A stretch of 64,000 bases of DNA, from the NCBI RefSeq assembly GCF_007860185.1, contig NZ_SJPY01000004.1:532214-596213 (forward strand). Reading direction: 5' to 3'. The DNA comes from Novipirellula aureliae (GTDB lineage: Bacteria > Planctomycetota > Planctomycetia > Pirellulales > Pirellulaceae). Position numbers and translations under genes: made by a program. The first letter of the stretch is position 1, and every line of letters begins with the position of its first letter. Shown here piece after piece: positions 1 to 8,342 of this stretch. The notes below the pieces were generated by a model, which searched no databases, was not told the DNA's origin, and saw only the letters and a list, made by a program, of their open reading frames with translations.

Positions 1-52
1 CAACGAGGCTAGCAATTTCGTCCGCCGAGGGACTGTTGGAGGCCGATTCCAT
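1..52 (-). CDS. 5' end of an unidentified gene, cut by the window edge
   Basis: An ATG on the minus strand at 52 opens a frame that stays open to the window edge and gives MESASNSPSADEIASLV. Only 17 residues are visible, so no family can be named. It is divergent from the riboswitch-controlled gene to its right. No strong Shine-Dalgarno is seen upstream. A chance open frame of this length is possible. Confidence 0.4.
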   Translation of the reverse strand, partial: MESASNSPSADEIASLV

Positions 53-227
53 GGCAATTTACCTAAAATGTGTTCTCTAAAACTCCCAGCCTTCCGGGCT
101 GCACGTCTCCTATTGTAAATCCCATGTCAATTTGAGCCCAGGCCAATCTTCCCCACAAACCCGGTCATGCACCCGCCCCTTAACAAATGACAATCCACGC
201 TTGACAGCATTGGTCTGGGGCGTTAAG

Positions 228-512
228 ACTTCAGATGTGTCCGAGGTGATTCGGTCCGGCTTCTGTCGGCACCGAATGAACAGGGAACTCCGGTGCAATT
301 CCGGGACGGTCCAGCCGCTGTGTGCTGCTGAGCAACCCTTCGACGAAAAACCTTCGATAGAAGATTTTTCTTAGCGGAGTTGCGATCGATTACTCCTTCT
401 ATTGAAGTGCCATTGTTCGCTGCCATTGTTTTTTAGGCACTGCGAATGAGAAGGTTGATGGGTAACCGATTGAGGCAGCGAGTCAGAAGACCTACCTCGC
501 GCGAGACGATTT
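228..512 (+). promoter_or_regulatory. Cobalamin (B12) riboswitch
   Basis: The leader carries the conserved core of the cobalamin riboswitch: ACAGGGAACTCCGGTGCAAT at about 279-299, followed by TCCGGGACGGTCCAGCCGCTGT-like sequence to about 322. The 3' closing element GAGTCAGAAGACCTACCT lies at about 479-497 (consensus GcCaGgAgACcgGCC). The stretch between core and closing element is about 150 nt, longer than usual, suggesting an enlarged variable arm. It lies on the same strand as the membrane protein at 644 and ends about 130 nt before it. In this family bound adenosylcobalamin normally represses the downstream gene. The exact 5' boundary is approximate. Confidence 0.88.
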
Positions 513-643
513 TTGCCTTCTTGGATTGAGGCGATCGTTGCAAGTCTTTCTGCTTTCATGACGAAGTAAATTTGCTTTGTTCGACTCAGAAAGCGTCCTG
601 TGCCCATTCGCTGTCACCTTTACTTGAAAAATGGAACCCAACA

Positions 644-1162
644 ATGTTTGACAAACGAACCCTACTCATCGGATCGCTGGTCCTTGTCGCCGTCGCCTCT
701 CGTTTGCTACCCCATCCACCCAATTTCACCGCACTCGGTGCTGTGGCCTTGTTTGGCGGTGCATCGCTAACGGGACGACGCTGGGCCTATGGATTACCAT
801 TGTTGGCAATGCTACTGAGCGATCTGGTGATTGGATTCCACGGCTGGGCTCCGGTTGTTTACGGCGCCATGATGGTTTACGTTTGGCTCGGTCGCCGCGC
901 CGGTTCGTCGTCGACCCGCGTGATCGGTGCATCGTTGTTGGGCTCGGTCGCATTCTTTGTCATCACCAACCTCGCCTGCTGGTGGAGCATGTATGACCAC
1001 TCGGCAGTTGGTTTGACGGCATGCTTCGCTGCGGCGATCCCGTTCTTCGGGTTCACGCTCGCAGGCGACTTGGTCTTCAGCGGAGTGCTATTTGGAGCAA
1101 TGGCAATGGCTGAAAAGTTATCGCCGAGTCGTTTCGCACCGAGCCTAAGCTTGGGCTGTTAA
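644..1162 (+). CDS. DUF6580-like membrane protein, putative cobalamin-related transporter component
   Basis: The 172-residue protein is almost wholly hydrophobic, with about five membrane segments. It begins MFDKRTLLIGSLVLVAVASR and has PNFTALGAVALFGG near residues 23-37, a pattern recalled from DUF6580/ECF S-component-like proteins. I chose the ATG at 644; an in-frame TTG at 572 would add a polar, unconserved-looking leader. The cobalamin riboswitch directly upstream links it to B12 or a precursor. A role as substrate-binding S-component or stand-alone permease is inference; no ECF ATPase lies beside it. A reasonable alternative is uptake of another corrinoid-related compound. Confidence 0.75.
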   Translation: MFDKRTLLIGSLVLVAVASRLLPHPPNFTALGAVALFGGASLTGRRWAYGLPLLAMLLSDLVIGFHGWAPVVYGAMMVYVWLGRRAGSSSTRVIGASLLGSVAFFVITNLACWWSMYDHSAVGLTACFAAAIPFFGFTLAGDLVFSGVLFGAMAMAEKLSPSRFAPSLSLGC

Positions 1163-1225
1163 TGTCTTTCCGTTGAGTCTATGCGAGAGCCCTGCGCGGC
1201 TCTCGTTGCTCGACGATGAGAATGC

Positions 1226-2104
1226 CTACTCGTTTTTCATGCGATTGCGAGTGATCCAAACGCTACAAGGGGCGTGCCTCAATACGTAGCGAGTTGTACT
1301 GCCCAAGAGGAACCGACTCAGGGTGTTGCGTGGTGTTTCGCCAATCACAAGCAAATCGATGCCATTCTCTTCGGCGAACTTGACGATCGCTTCTCCCTCG
1401 TGTTCGCTCGCGAATGAGTGAGGCGTCACCGTTGGAGCGATGTCGATCAACTGATCGGTAGCCCGTTTTAGGTTTTGCTGACAGCGAACCGCTGTATCGC
1501 TGTCAGGCCGTAGCTCTCCGAAAAAGTTGTCCAAATGGGGGGCGATCGTTAGGACATGGAAATCGCTACCCGTTTTCCAGGGGATATCGGCGATCTCCTC
1601 CAGTGCTGCCTGTGCCGCATCGCCTCCGTCGTATGCCAAACAAATCCGAATCGGTCTCTCGGCATGGTCAAGCCCGGTTTCCCTGACAACCAACACACTG
1701 CATCGAGCGTGTGTGGCGACCTCATCACTGACGCTTCCCAGTAAAACACGGCTTATCTGTGACACGCCCGTCGCACCGACAACGATCAAGTCCGCACCGC
1801 ACTGGTTCGCGGCTTCAATGATCGCTGGGCCGACTCTTCCCTCCTTCATGATGTGCTTGACCGTTGCATTCGCTCCATCAAACATCTCCGCCACTTTTTG
1901 GTAGTCCTTTTCCGCGTCCGCTTTCTCGAGCGCATACGCCTGTTCCGACAGAACACCTGCCGAGAAACCACCATAAACAACCGCCCCCTCCGTGACGGTG
2001 ACGACGTTTAAGCTAAGTGGTTGTCCATGGGGCAAATGGGCCAGCAAACTGGCTGCCCGCTCGGAAGCTTTGGAACCATCGGTGGCCAGTAGTACTCTTT
2101 GCAT
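1226..2104 (-). CDS. Tandem-domain universal stress protein (UspA family)
   Basis: The 292-residue cytoplasmic protein contains two UspA domains. The first (about 1-145) begins MQRVLLATDGSKASERAA and ends with an ATP-binding type motif VVGATGVSQISRVLLGSVS. The second (about 150-290) begins RICLAYDGGDAAQAALEEIA and carries VIGETPRNTLSRFLLGSTT, matching G-2x-G-9x-G(S/T). The start at 2104 is preceded by GGGAGACGATC, a good Shine-Dalgarno; a longer frame to 2287 has no such support. Family members bind ATP or AMP and are induced by stress. No partner gene is adjacent. Confidence 0.9.
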   Translation of the reverse strand: MQRVLLATDGSKASERAASLLAHLPHGQPLSLNVVTVTEGAVVYGGFSAGVLSEQAYALEKADAEKDYQKVAEMFDGANATVKHIMKEGRVGPAIIEAANQCGADLIVVGATGVSQISRVLLGSVSDEVATHARCSVLVVRETGLDHAERPIRICLAYDGGDAAQAALEEIADIPWKTGSDFHVLTIAPHLDNFFGELRPDSDTAVRCQQNLKRATDQLIDIAPTVTPHSFASEHEGEAIVKFAEENGIDLLVIGETPRNTLSRFLLGSTTRYVLRHAPCSVWITRNRMKNE

Positions 2105-2291
2105 GATCGTCTCCCGTTCATGTGCTGAAGCAAGAACCATGCCCCTCTCCATTGCAAGCGAGATGCCAAAGGTCGAAACGCGGTAATCGATCTGTGTAAA
2201 CCCACTTAGCCCGTGCGGGTGTGCGCAGTGGTGGTCCAATTTGTCACAACTGTGACTGCTTTTGAACGCCATTGCGTCAAGACCCACTACC

Positions 2292-2398
2292 GCTAGCCCG
2301 GATGATTCTTGTGATGCGTCGTCATTTGAGTAGCTCGTTCGAGCCCAAGAGTTTGTGTGAGCCCTTGGAGAAACACGCTGCGAATAATCCGGGCTAGG
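2292..2398. repeat. Short MITE-like element with terminal inverted repeats (copy 1)
   Basis: This 107-bp block lies between the stress protein and the ABC ATPase. It starts GCTAGCCCGGATGATTCTTG and ends GCGAATAATCCGGGCTAGGC, so its ends are near-perfect inverted copies (GCTAGCCCGGAT / AT(C/A)ATCCGGGCTAG). The same ends bound larger elements at 18268 and 30967. The interior lacks the large hairpin of those copies, so it is probably an internally deleted or distinct member. Confidence 0.7.
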
Positions 2399-2430
2399 CG
2401 CAATGCCAATCGCTGGGCACCCCTAGGCCT

Positions 2431-3555
2431 CTATTTATAGGCCTCTACTTCCAAAACCTCTTCCACGGCGTCGAATAGATGAAACGAGACCACATCGATG
2501 CTTAGCTGTACCTCGTCGCCAACGTTGAATCGAGCTTCACCGGTACTTAGCGTCTCCAGGAAAACGCTTCCGACTTGGACTTGCGCATGGCGCTGGCCTT
2601 GATAATGTTTGACCCAAGTACATTTCCCGCAAAGCACGATTTCGCCCGATGCTTCCCCGGTTGATGCCGGTACGCTTGATTTTGGCAGAACTCCAACCGT
2701 GATCGATTCGGGACGAATACCGATCATAACGCTGCGTGATTCCGTAGGGGGTTGTTTTTGCGAGTGCGGAACAATCCGATTGCAATCTGCGCCCAATTGC
2801 AGGCAGAGGTGATCTTGCTCCAGCCGGCCTTTAACCAAATTGATGGGAGGAACACCAACCGAGCGTGCGGCGGCGATCGAATTTGGATGGTTGTAGATAT
2901 TCTCAGGCGTATCGATCTGGGTGATTTGACCTCGATCCATAATCGCGATTCGGTCTGCCATCCGCATCGCTTCCTGACCGTCATGGGTTACATGAATCGT
3001 CAATCCTGGGCTCTCTTCATGCCACCGTCTTAAAACATGTTGTAGCGTGTGGCGAGACGAAACATCGATGGCTGATAAGGGTTCATCGAGCAACCGAACG
3101 CTTGCTTGGCGGACGACCGATTTCGCGACGGCAACTCGCCTCAATTCGCCGCCGCTAAGCCGATCAACCCGCCTCTCAAGTAGGTGCACGATCCCAAGCC
3201 GCTTCGCGGTTTCTTCGATTCGGCGATCGAGTGTGCGGCGATCGAGTGTTTGGCGATTCGCAAAACAGAGGTTTCTCTTGACCGTCATGTGCGGATACAG
3301 ACCATCATTTTGAAAAACCATCGAAACGTCTCGATGACGGGCGATTTGTTTGGTAACGTTCTTGCCGTCGATCCAGATTTTGCCTCGATCAGGCGTTTCC
3401 AATCCCGCGATCAACCGCAGCGTCGTCGATTTACCACAGCCACTTTGTCCAAGCAGCACCAAGTACTCACAATCAACGGTCTGAAGGTTCAACTGGCGGA
3501 GTATCGGTTTGCCACGAAATGACTTTTGGAGATCGGCAAGGCAAAGCTTCGGCAT
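2431..3555 (-). CDS. ABC transporter ATP-binding protein, MalK/UgpC-like
   Basis: The 374-residue protein has an N-terminal nucleotide-binding domain with Walker A GQSGCGKST (about 36-44), Q-loop VFQNDGLYPHMT, signature LSGGELRRVAVAKSV, Walker B VRLLDEPLSAID and H-loop IHVTHDG. A C-terminal TOBE/MOP-like region follows from about 240 to 374. This is the architecture of ATPases for carbohydrate, glycerol-phosphate or polyamine importers. No permease or binding protein lies beside it, so it is an orphan ATPase that may serve a transporter elsewhere. The substrate cannot be told from sequence. Confidence 0.88.
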   Translation of the reverse strand: MPKLCLADLQKSFRGKPILRQLNLQTVDCEYLVLLGQSGCGKSTTLRLIAGLETPDRGKIWIDGKNVTKQIARHRDVSMVFQNDGLYPHMTVKRNLCFANRQTLDRRTLDRRIEETAKRLGIVHLLERRVDRLSGGELRRVAVAKSVVRQASVRLLDEPLSAIDVSSRHTLQHVLRRWHEESPGLTIHVTHDGQEAMRMADRIAIMDRGQITQIDTPENIYNHPNSIAAARSVGVPPINLVKGRLEQDHLCLQLGADCNRIVPHSQKQPPTESRSVMIGIRPESITVGVLPKSSVPASTGEASGEIVLCGKCTWVKHYQGQRHAQVQVGSVFLETLSTGEARFNVGDEVQLSIDVVSFHLFDAVEEVLEVEAYK

Positions 3556-3775
3556 AAAAGGGCAGCAATTGAGGAGTTTTGTCGGTTTTTCTGTTTAACC
3601 GTAGCCCAAACAGACCGCGTCGATGCGTTGCAAAAGGCGGAGCCCGCTGGGCATGCGGTCAATCACGGATTAAAACGGAGTTTTTGGCGAGAGATGCTTT
3701 GCAGCGATAGAAAACGCGACCTACGATTCCATTGATCGATCTCTACGTCCAATATCCTAAGGCTTTTTTCAGCCC

Positions 3776-5053
3776 ATGTCGCGTCCAGGCTCCATTTCCG
3801 TTTCGGTCGATCGACTGCGGCCCGGTACGGTTTGTAGTCACCCGATCGAGGATGCTTCAGGCATCCTGTTGCTTGGCAGCAACACCCGTATCACGACGCG
3901 CGTGATTGACGGACTTCGTGACCGGGGGGTCCATTCGATCGAAATAGACCCCAGCGATTTGGATCGATTGACCGGTAACGGTCATCCCAAGACCGCCACG
4001 ACCAAGGGTCGATCCTCCAAGGGCGAATCGAACGAACCCTGTTTTTCCAGTGTTTGGGTGCCCAACGTTGCCGTGAAAGATCTGTTGGTTGATCGAATCG
4101 ATGAACCGCTCAGCGACAAACGAATCGAAACGCTTCACAAGGGCGTGGCTGCTGCAAAGAAACGATTCGACCAGCTTGAACAGATCATTCTCGATCATCA
4201 GGTTCATTCGATCTCGGGATTTGCAACGATCTCGGACGCTTATGCTCGCTCGATGGTTGATGACCATGATCAAACCGTTGGAGTGATGGGTGTGCTATCG
4301 CACGGCAATAACGATCTCAGGCAGCGAGCGGTTTGCTTGTCAGTGCTGGGAATGTCGATTGCAATTGAAATGGGACTTGATGGTCCAGCAACATTGGACG
4401 TGGGGTTGGCGGGACTACTTCATGATGTCGGTTTGATGTTGATGCCCAAAAGGTTTTCGGATCAAACGAGTTCCTTATCCGATGAAGAACGGTGGGAATA
4501 TAGCAAGCATCCGCTGATGGTAAACGACTGCCTTGCCAATTTAAGAGACATCTCCTCCGCGGTACAAATCGCTATCCAACAAGTTCACGAGCAATATGAC
4601 GGATCAGGATTTCCGAGAGCACTCCGCGGTCCACGAATCCATCTTTACGCTCGAATACTGAATGTGGCCGATGCCTACTTGCAATTGACGTCAGCATCGA
4701 CGAACCGATGTGCTATTTTGCCACACGATGCTTTGGGGGTGATTCTGCATCACGCCGCTCGGGGTATCTTTGATCCGCAAGCGGTCCATGCATTTTTGAA
4801 AGTGGAAACGATGTTCCCGCTCGGCAGCAATGTCGAATTAAAAAATGGCGAACAAGCAACGGTTATTCGCCGCAGCCCCGCCGGCTATGCCACCCCCATT
4901 GTGGTTGATTCGCAGGGTGAACGGATTGCGGTCACCGAGTCCAACCCGATCGTACGGCCGTTGCCATCGACTCGTGTCGAAGAGATGCGTATTCCGGTCT
5001 CTCGTATGCAGACGATTGAGTGGAATTTGGCAGAACAAACCTTATTGATTTGA
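3776..5053 (+). CDS. HD-GYP-type signalling protein (putative c-di-GMP phosphodiesterase, degenerate)
   Basis: The 425-residue soluble protein has an N-terminal region like that of other HD-GYP proteins (about 1-60) and an HD-GYP domain at about 180-350. The HD pair is in GLLHDVGLMLMPKRF, then KHPLMV, then VHEQYDGSGFP in place of HHExxDGxGYP, then ARILNVADAY. The first ligand position, where NDLRQRAVCLSVL replaces the usual H-S-x-x-V, lacks its histidine. It probably acted on cyclic di-GMP, but the incomplete ligand set leaves activity uncertain. It is divergent from the ABC ATPase and lies 82 bp before fumC. Confidence 0.82.
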   Translation: MSRPGSISVSVDRLRPGTVCSHPIEDASGILLLGSNTRITTRVIDGLRDRGVHSIEIDPSDLDRLTGNGHPKTATTKGRSSKGESNEPCFSSVWVPNVAVKDLLVDRIDEPLSDKRIETLHKGVAAAKKRFDQLEQIILDHQVHSISGFATISDAYARSMVDDHDQTVGVMGVLSHGNNDLRQRAVCLSVLGMSIAIEMGLDGPATLDVGLAGLLHDVGLMLMPKRFSDQTSSLSDEERWEYSKHPLMVNDCLANLRDISSAVQIAIQQVHEQYDGSGFPRALRGPRIHLYARILNVADAYLQLTSASTNRCAILPHDALGVILHHAARGIFDPQAVHAFLKVETMFPLGSNVELKNGEQATVIRRSPAGYATPIVVDSQGERIAVTESNPIVRPLPSTRVEEMRIPVSRMQTIEWNLAEQTLLI

Positions 5054-5135
5054 TCCGTGGTTCTTGCATGAAACCGCCCGATAGGTTCTTGTAAGAGGCA
5101 TCAAAAAAACCTCAAATCCTATCAAGCCAATAACG

Positions 5136-6560
5136 ATGAGCCAATTTCGAAGCGAACGCGATTCCATGGGCGAAGTCCAAGTGCCCGCCGATGCCTATTA
5201 CGGAGCCCAAACCCAACGCGCGGTCGATAATTTTCCGATCAGTGGGTGGAGGTTACCTCCGGCAATGATTTCGGCGATGGGATTAGTGAAATATGCTTGT
5301 GGTGTTGCCAACCGCGATCTGGGCAAGTTAACCTCGAGCGGCAAGAATCCTCTCGACGATCCCCAGGTGGAAGCGATGTTATTGGCATGTGAAGAGATTG
5401 CCGCGGGGAAACTTGGCGATCAATTTCCCGTCGACGTGTTTCAAACGGGATCGGGCACCAGCAGCAACATGAACGTCAATGAGGTGATCGCCAACCGAGC
5501 GACTGAATTGGCAGGCGGCAATCGGTCCGATACGGAGAAGCTTGTCCATCCAAACGATCATGTCAACATGGGGCAAAGTACGAACGATACCTTTCCTACG
5601 GCAATCCATGTCGCCACCGCTTTAGAAATCGAAAATTCACTGTTGCCCGCTTTGCGGGGTATCCATACCGCGTTGGCTGAGAAAGCGGCTAAGTGGGACA
5701 AGGTGATGAAAATTGGTCGTACTCATTTGATGGACGCAACCCCGCTCAGGCTTGGTCAGGAGTTTAGCGGATTCGCCCGCCAGATGCAGCTTTCCATTTC
5801 ACGAGCGGAAACGGCTCGCGATGCCGTCCTCGAACTTCCCGTTGGCGGGACGGCTGTCGGCAGCGGTATCAACACGCATCCACAATTTGGGCACCGGGTT
5901 GCGATGGAGCTGGCCAAGAAAACCGGGATTCCCTTCATCGAAGCGATCAATCATTTCGAAGCCAATGCGGCACGTGATGCACTGGTTCAATCCCACGGCG
6001 AACTCAAGTGTATCGCGCAAACTCTGTTCAACGTTTCCAATAACATCCGCTGGCTTGGCAGCGGTCCACGGTGCGGATTTTATGAAATTCAACTGCCGAG
6101 TCGGCAGCCAGGAAGCTCAATTATGCCTGGCAAAGTCAATCCTGTCATGTGCGAGTCGATGATGCAGCTCTCGGCGCGCGTGATGGGAAACGATACCGCG
6201 ATGACAATTTGCGGCGCAGCGGGCAGCAATTTCCAGCTAAACATCATGATGCCGATGATGTGCCATACCATTCTGGAATCGATTCACCTGCTTTCAAGTG
6301 GCACGGATTCGTTCGTCGAGTTCTGTCTCGATGAGATGGAAGCCAACGAGGCTCAATGTGAAGCAAGCGTCGAGAAAAGCTTGTCGATGTGCACCAGTTT
6401 GAACCCGCTAATCGGCTACGAACAAGCCGCCAAGCTAGCGAAAGAAGCCTTCAACACAGGGCAAACCATACGTGAGTTGTGCCGTGCCAACGGAATTCTT
6501 CCTGAGGATACGCTGCGAGAAGCACTCGATCCATGGAAGATGACCGAGCCCCAAGAGTAA
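5136..6560 (+). CDS. fumC: Fumarate hydratase, class II
   Basis: The 474-residue protein is full length for the aspartase/fumarase superfamily. It begins RSERDSMGEVQVPADAYYGA and has the substrate-binding motif GSGTSSNMNVNEV (about 105-117), HPNDHVNMGQSTND, GRTHLMDATP and the superfamily signature GSSIMPGKVNPV (about 325-336) containing the catalytic serine loop. It interconverts fumarate and malate in the TCA cycle without an iron-sulfur cluster. It follows the HD-GYP gene on the same strand but has no clear functional link to it. Confidence 0.96.
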   Translation: MSQFRSERDSMGEVQVPADAYYGAQTQRAVDNFPISGWRLPPAMISAMGLVKYACGVANRDLGKLTSSGKNPLDDPQVEAMLLACEEIAAGKLGDQFPVDVFQTGSGTSSNMNVNEVIANRATELAGGNRSDTEKLVHPNDHVNMGQSTNDTFPTAIHVATALEIENSLLPALRGIHTALAEKAAKWDKVMKIGRTHLMDATPLRLGQEFSGFARQMQLSISRAETARDAVLELPVGGTAVGSGINTHPQFGHRVAMELAKKTGIPFIEAINHFEANAARDALVQSHGELKCIAQTLFNVSNNIRWLGSGPRCGFYEIQLPSRQPGSSIMPGKVNPVMCESMMQLSARVMGNDTAMTICGAAGSNFQLNIMMPMMCHTILESIHLLSSGTDSFVEFCLDEMEANEAQCEASVEKSLSMCTSLNPLIGYEQAAKLAKEAFNTGQTIRELCRANGILPEDTLREALDPWKMTEPQE

Positions 6561-6639
6561 CGTTCGAGTGTTGTCCTTAGCCAATCAAGATGGCTCAGGG
6601 AATCGCTCAAAGGCGAGTGCTTCGCCAAAAGACAACTTT

Positions 6640-6690
6640 AGGATGCTTTTTTGTGGCAGTGGCTTCCAAGCCGCAGAACTGGGGTTGGAA
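6640..6690. repeat. Dispersed short repeat with GGCTTCCAAGCCGCAG core (copy 1)
   Basis: In the gap between fumC and dnaB, TTTTTTGTGGCAGTGGCTTC followed by CAAGCCGCAGAACTGGGG is closely related to a stretch at about 46992-47034. The core can fold as GGCTTCCAAGCC. The rest of the 200-bp gap shows nothing I can name. Confidence 0.5.
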
Positions 6691-6761
6691 GCTATCGTCA
6701 CGTTGTACCGCCCCCTGTTGTTTAATCTGGACAAAGCACGAAACCTCAACGCGCCCGCCCT

Positions 6762-8204
6762 CTAGAAGCCAGCTGGGCTGTTGAATTCAGCATAGTCATC
6801 AAACTCACTGTGCCGATCGGGTGCCCGGTCGCTAAACTTCGTGAAGTCACCCTCCCAAGTGAGCGGGACATCCCCGATGGGCCCGTTACGTTGTTTCGCA
6901 ATAATGATCTCAGCTTGACCGGCATACTGTGCTTTCTCCTCACCGCGATGGTAGTATTCTTCGCGGTGCACAAACATAACCACATCGGCATCCTGCTCGA
7001 TCGCTCCGGATTCCCGCAAATGACTTAGCCGTGGACGGTGATCCTTGCTATCTTCGGCTTGCCGATTTAACTGAGACAAGCACAGCAATGGAACCTCTAA
7101 CTCTCGCGCCATTCCTTTCAAGCGTCTTGCGATCTTGGCAACTTGTTCTTGCCGAGGGTCACGCGAATTATCGGGTTCAATCAATTGTAAATAATCGATT
7201 ACAATCAACCCGAGCGCCCCTTCGCGGCGTTTTATCCGGCGTGCCCCCGCTGCAATCTCGCTCACCGTTCGACTTGGCGAATCATCGACAAACAGCGGCG
7301 CTTCGCTAATTTCATTTGCTTTGCCGATCAATCGTTCTCGATCGTCCGACGAAATCGATCCGTTGCGAAGCTTGTGACCATTGACGCGGGCCAACGAGCA
7401 TAGCATCCGGTCCGCCAACTCGATGCCTGACATTTCAAGTGAAACGAAGAGTACCGGAGTCCGTTGTTCAATCGCAGCGACTTCCGCAACATTCATCGCC
7501 AAAGCCGTTTTTCCCATCGACGGACGCGCGGCCAAGATGATCAGTTCACCATTGTGTAGCCCGCCAGTCATCGCATCAAAATCGGTGAAACCTGTTTCAC
7601 AGCCGCCATCGACATGCTCGCCACTCATGCGAGCTTCCATGCGATCCATCGCCTGGTGCAAAACGTCGTTGAGACTGCTTACGGAATTGCCGCTGCGACC
7701 ATCCATTATCGCAAATACTTTTTGCTCCGCCTGAGCACAAAGCTCTCGAGCGTCACTCGATTGATCATAGGCATCGCGAAGTATCTCGGTGCTCGATTCG
7801 ATCAGTTTGCGGTAGACCGCCTTTTCCGTGACAATGCTGGCGTAATAAACCGCGTGAGCTGCATTGGGAACGGCACCCGACAACCTTGCCAAATAGCCTG
7901 CACCACCGACTTTCTCAAAATCCCCTTTCGTCCTCAACCGGGAAACGAGCAGCGTGATATCGATCTTCTCACCCTGGTCGTGCATCTCGCGGAGATGCTC
8001 ATAGATCGTTCGGTTTGCCTCGTCGTAGAAATCGTCCGTTTTTAATGAGGCGATGTCGTCGCACACGATGGGCATCAACAAGATGCTGCCCAAAATGCCC
8101 ATTTCCGCTTCGAGATCAAACGGCGGTTGTCGCTGCAATATCTCGCTAGCACTAACTGCGCGTTTCTTTTTCTTGTTTTGGTAGGGGCCGTCGTCTGATA
8201 TCAT
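6762..8204 (-). CDS. dnaB: Replicative DNA helicase DnaB
   Basis: The 480-residue protein has the DnaB N-terminal helical domain (PPFDLEAEMGILGSILL near residue 27) and the RecA-like C-terminal domain with Walker A ARPSMGKTALAMNVAE, LIVIDYLQLIEP, SHLRESGAIEQDADVVMFVH and IIIAKQRNGP. It is the ring helicase loaded at the origin. I chose ATG at 8204 (MISDDGPYQNKKKKRAV); the longer frame to 8273 is a low-complexity leader read from a repeat. It follows dnaA on the same strand across a 138-bp repeat-filled gap, so co-transcription is possible. Confidence 0.95.
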   Translation of the reverse strand: MISDDGPYQNKKKKRAVSASEILQRQPPFDLEAEMGILGSILLMPIVCDDIASLKTDDFYDEANRTIYEHLREMHDQGEKIDITLLVSRLRTKGDFEKVGGAGYLARLSGAVPNAAHAVYYASIVTEKAVYRKLIESSTEILRDAYDQSSDARELCAQAEQKVFAIMDGRSGNSVSSLNDVLHQAMDRMEARMSGEHVDGGCETGFTDFDAMTGGLHNGELIILAARPSMGKTALAMNVAEVAAIEQRTPVLFVSLEMSGIELADRMLCSLARVNGHKLRNGSISSDDRERLIGKANEISEAPLFVDDSPSRTVSEIAAGARRIKRREGALGLIVIDYLQLIEPDNSRDPRQEQVAKIARRLKGMARELEVPLLCLSQLNRQAEDSKDHRPRLSHLRESGAIEQDADVVMFVHREEYYHRGEEKAQYAGQAEIIIAKQRNGPIGDVPLTWEGDFTKFSDRAPDRHSEFDDYAEFNSPAGF

Positions 8205-8235
8205 CGATCCGATCCGTGGCGAAGAAGAGGAGAAG

Positions 8236-8340
8236 AAAAAAAAACGTAGCCTAGGCTTCCAGCCTGGGAACACGATCCTCCCCAGGCTAGAAACTCCCCA
8301 GGCTAGAAGCCTAGGCCACCGGCTGGCAGCCTAGGCCACA
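8236..8340. repeat. Cluster of short inverted repeats between dnaA and dnaB
   Basis: Several copies of GCCTAGGCTTCCAGCCTGGG-like sequence and its complement (CCCAGGCTAGAAGCCTAGGC) occur within about 100 bp. They can form stem-loops in the dnaA-dnaB spacer. No T-run follows, so they are better described as repeats than as a classical terminator. Confidence 0.6.
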
Positions 8341-8342
8341 GA

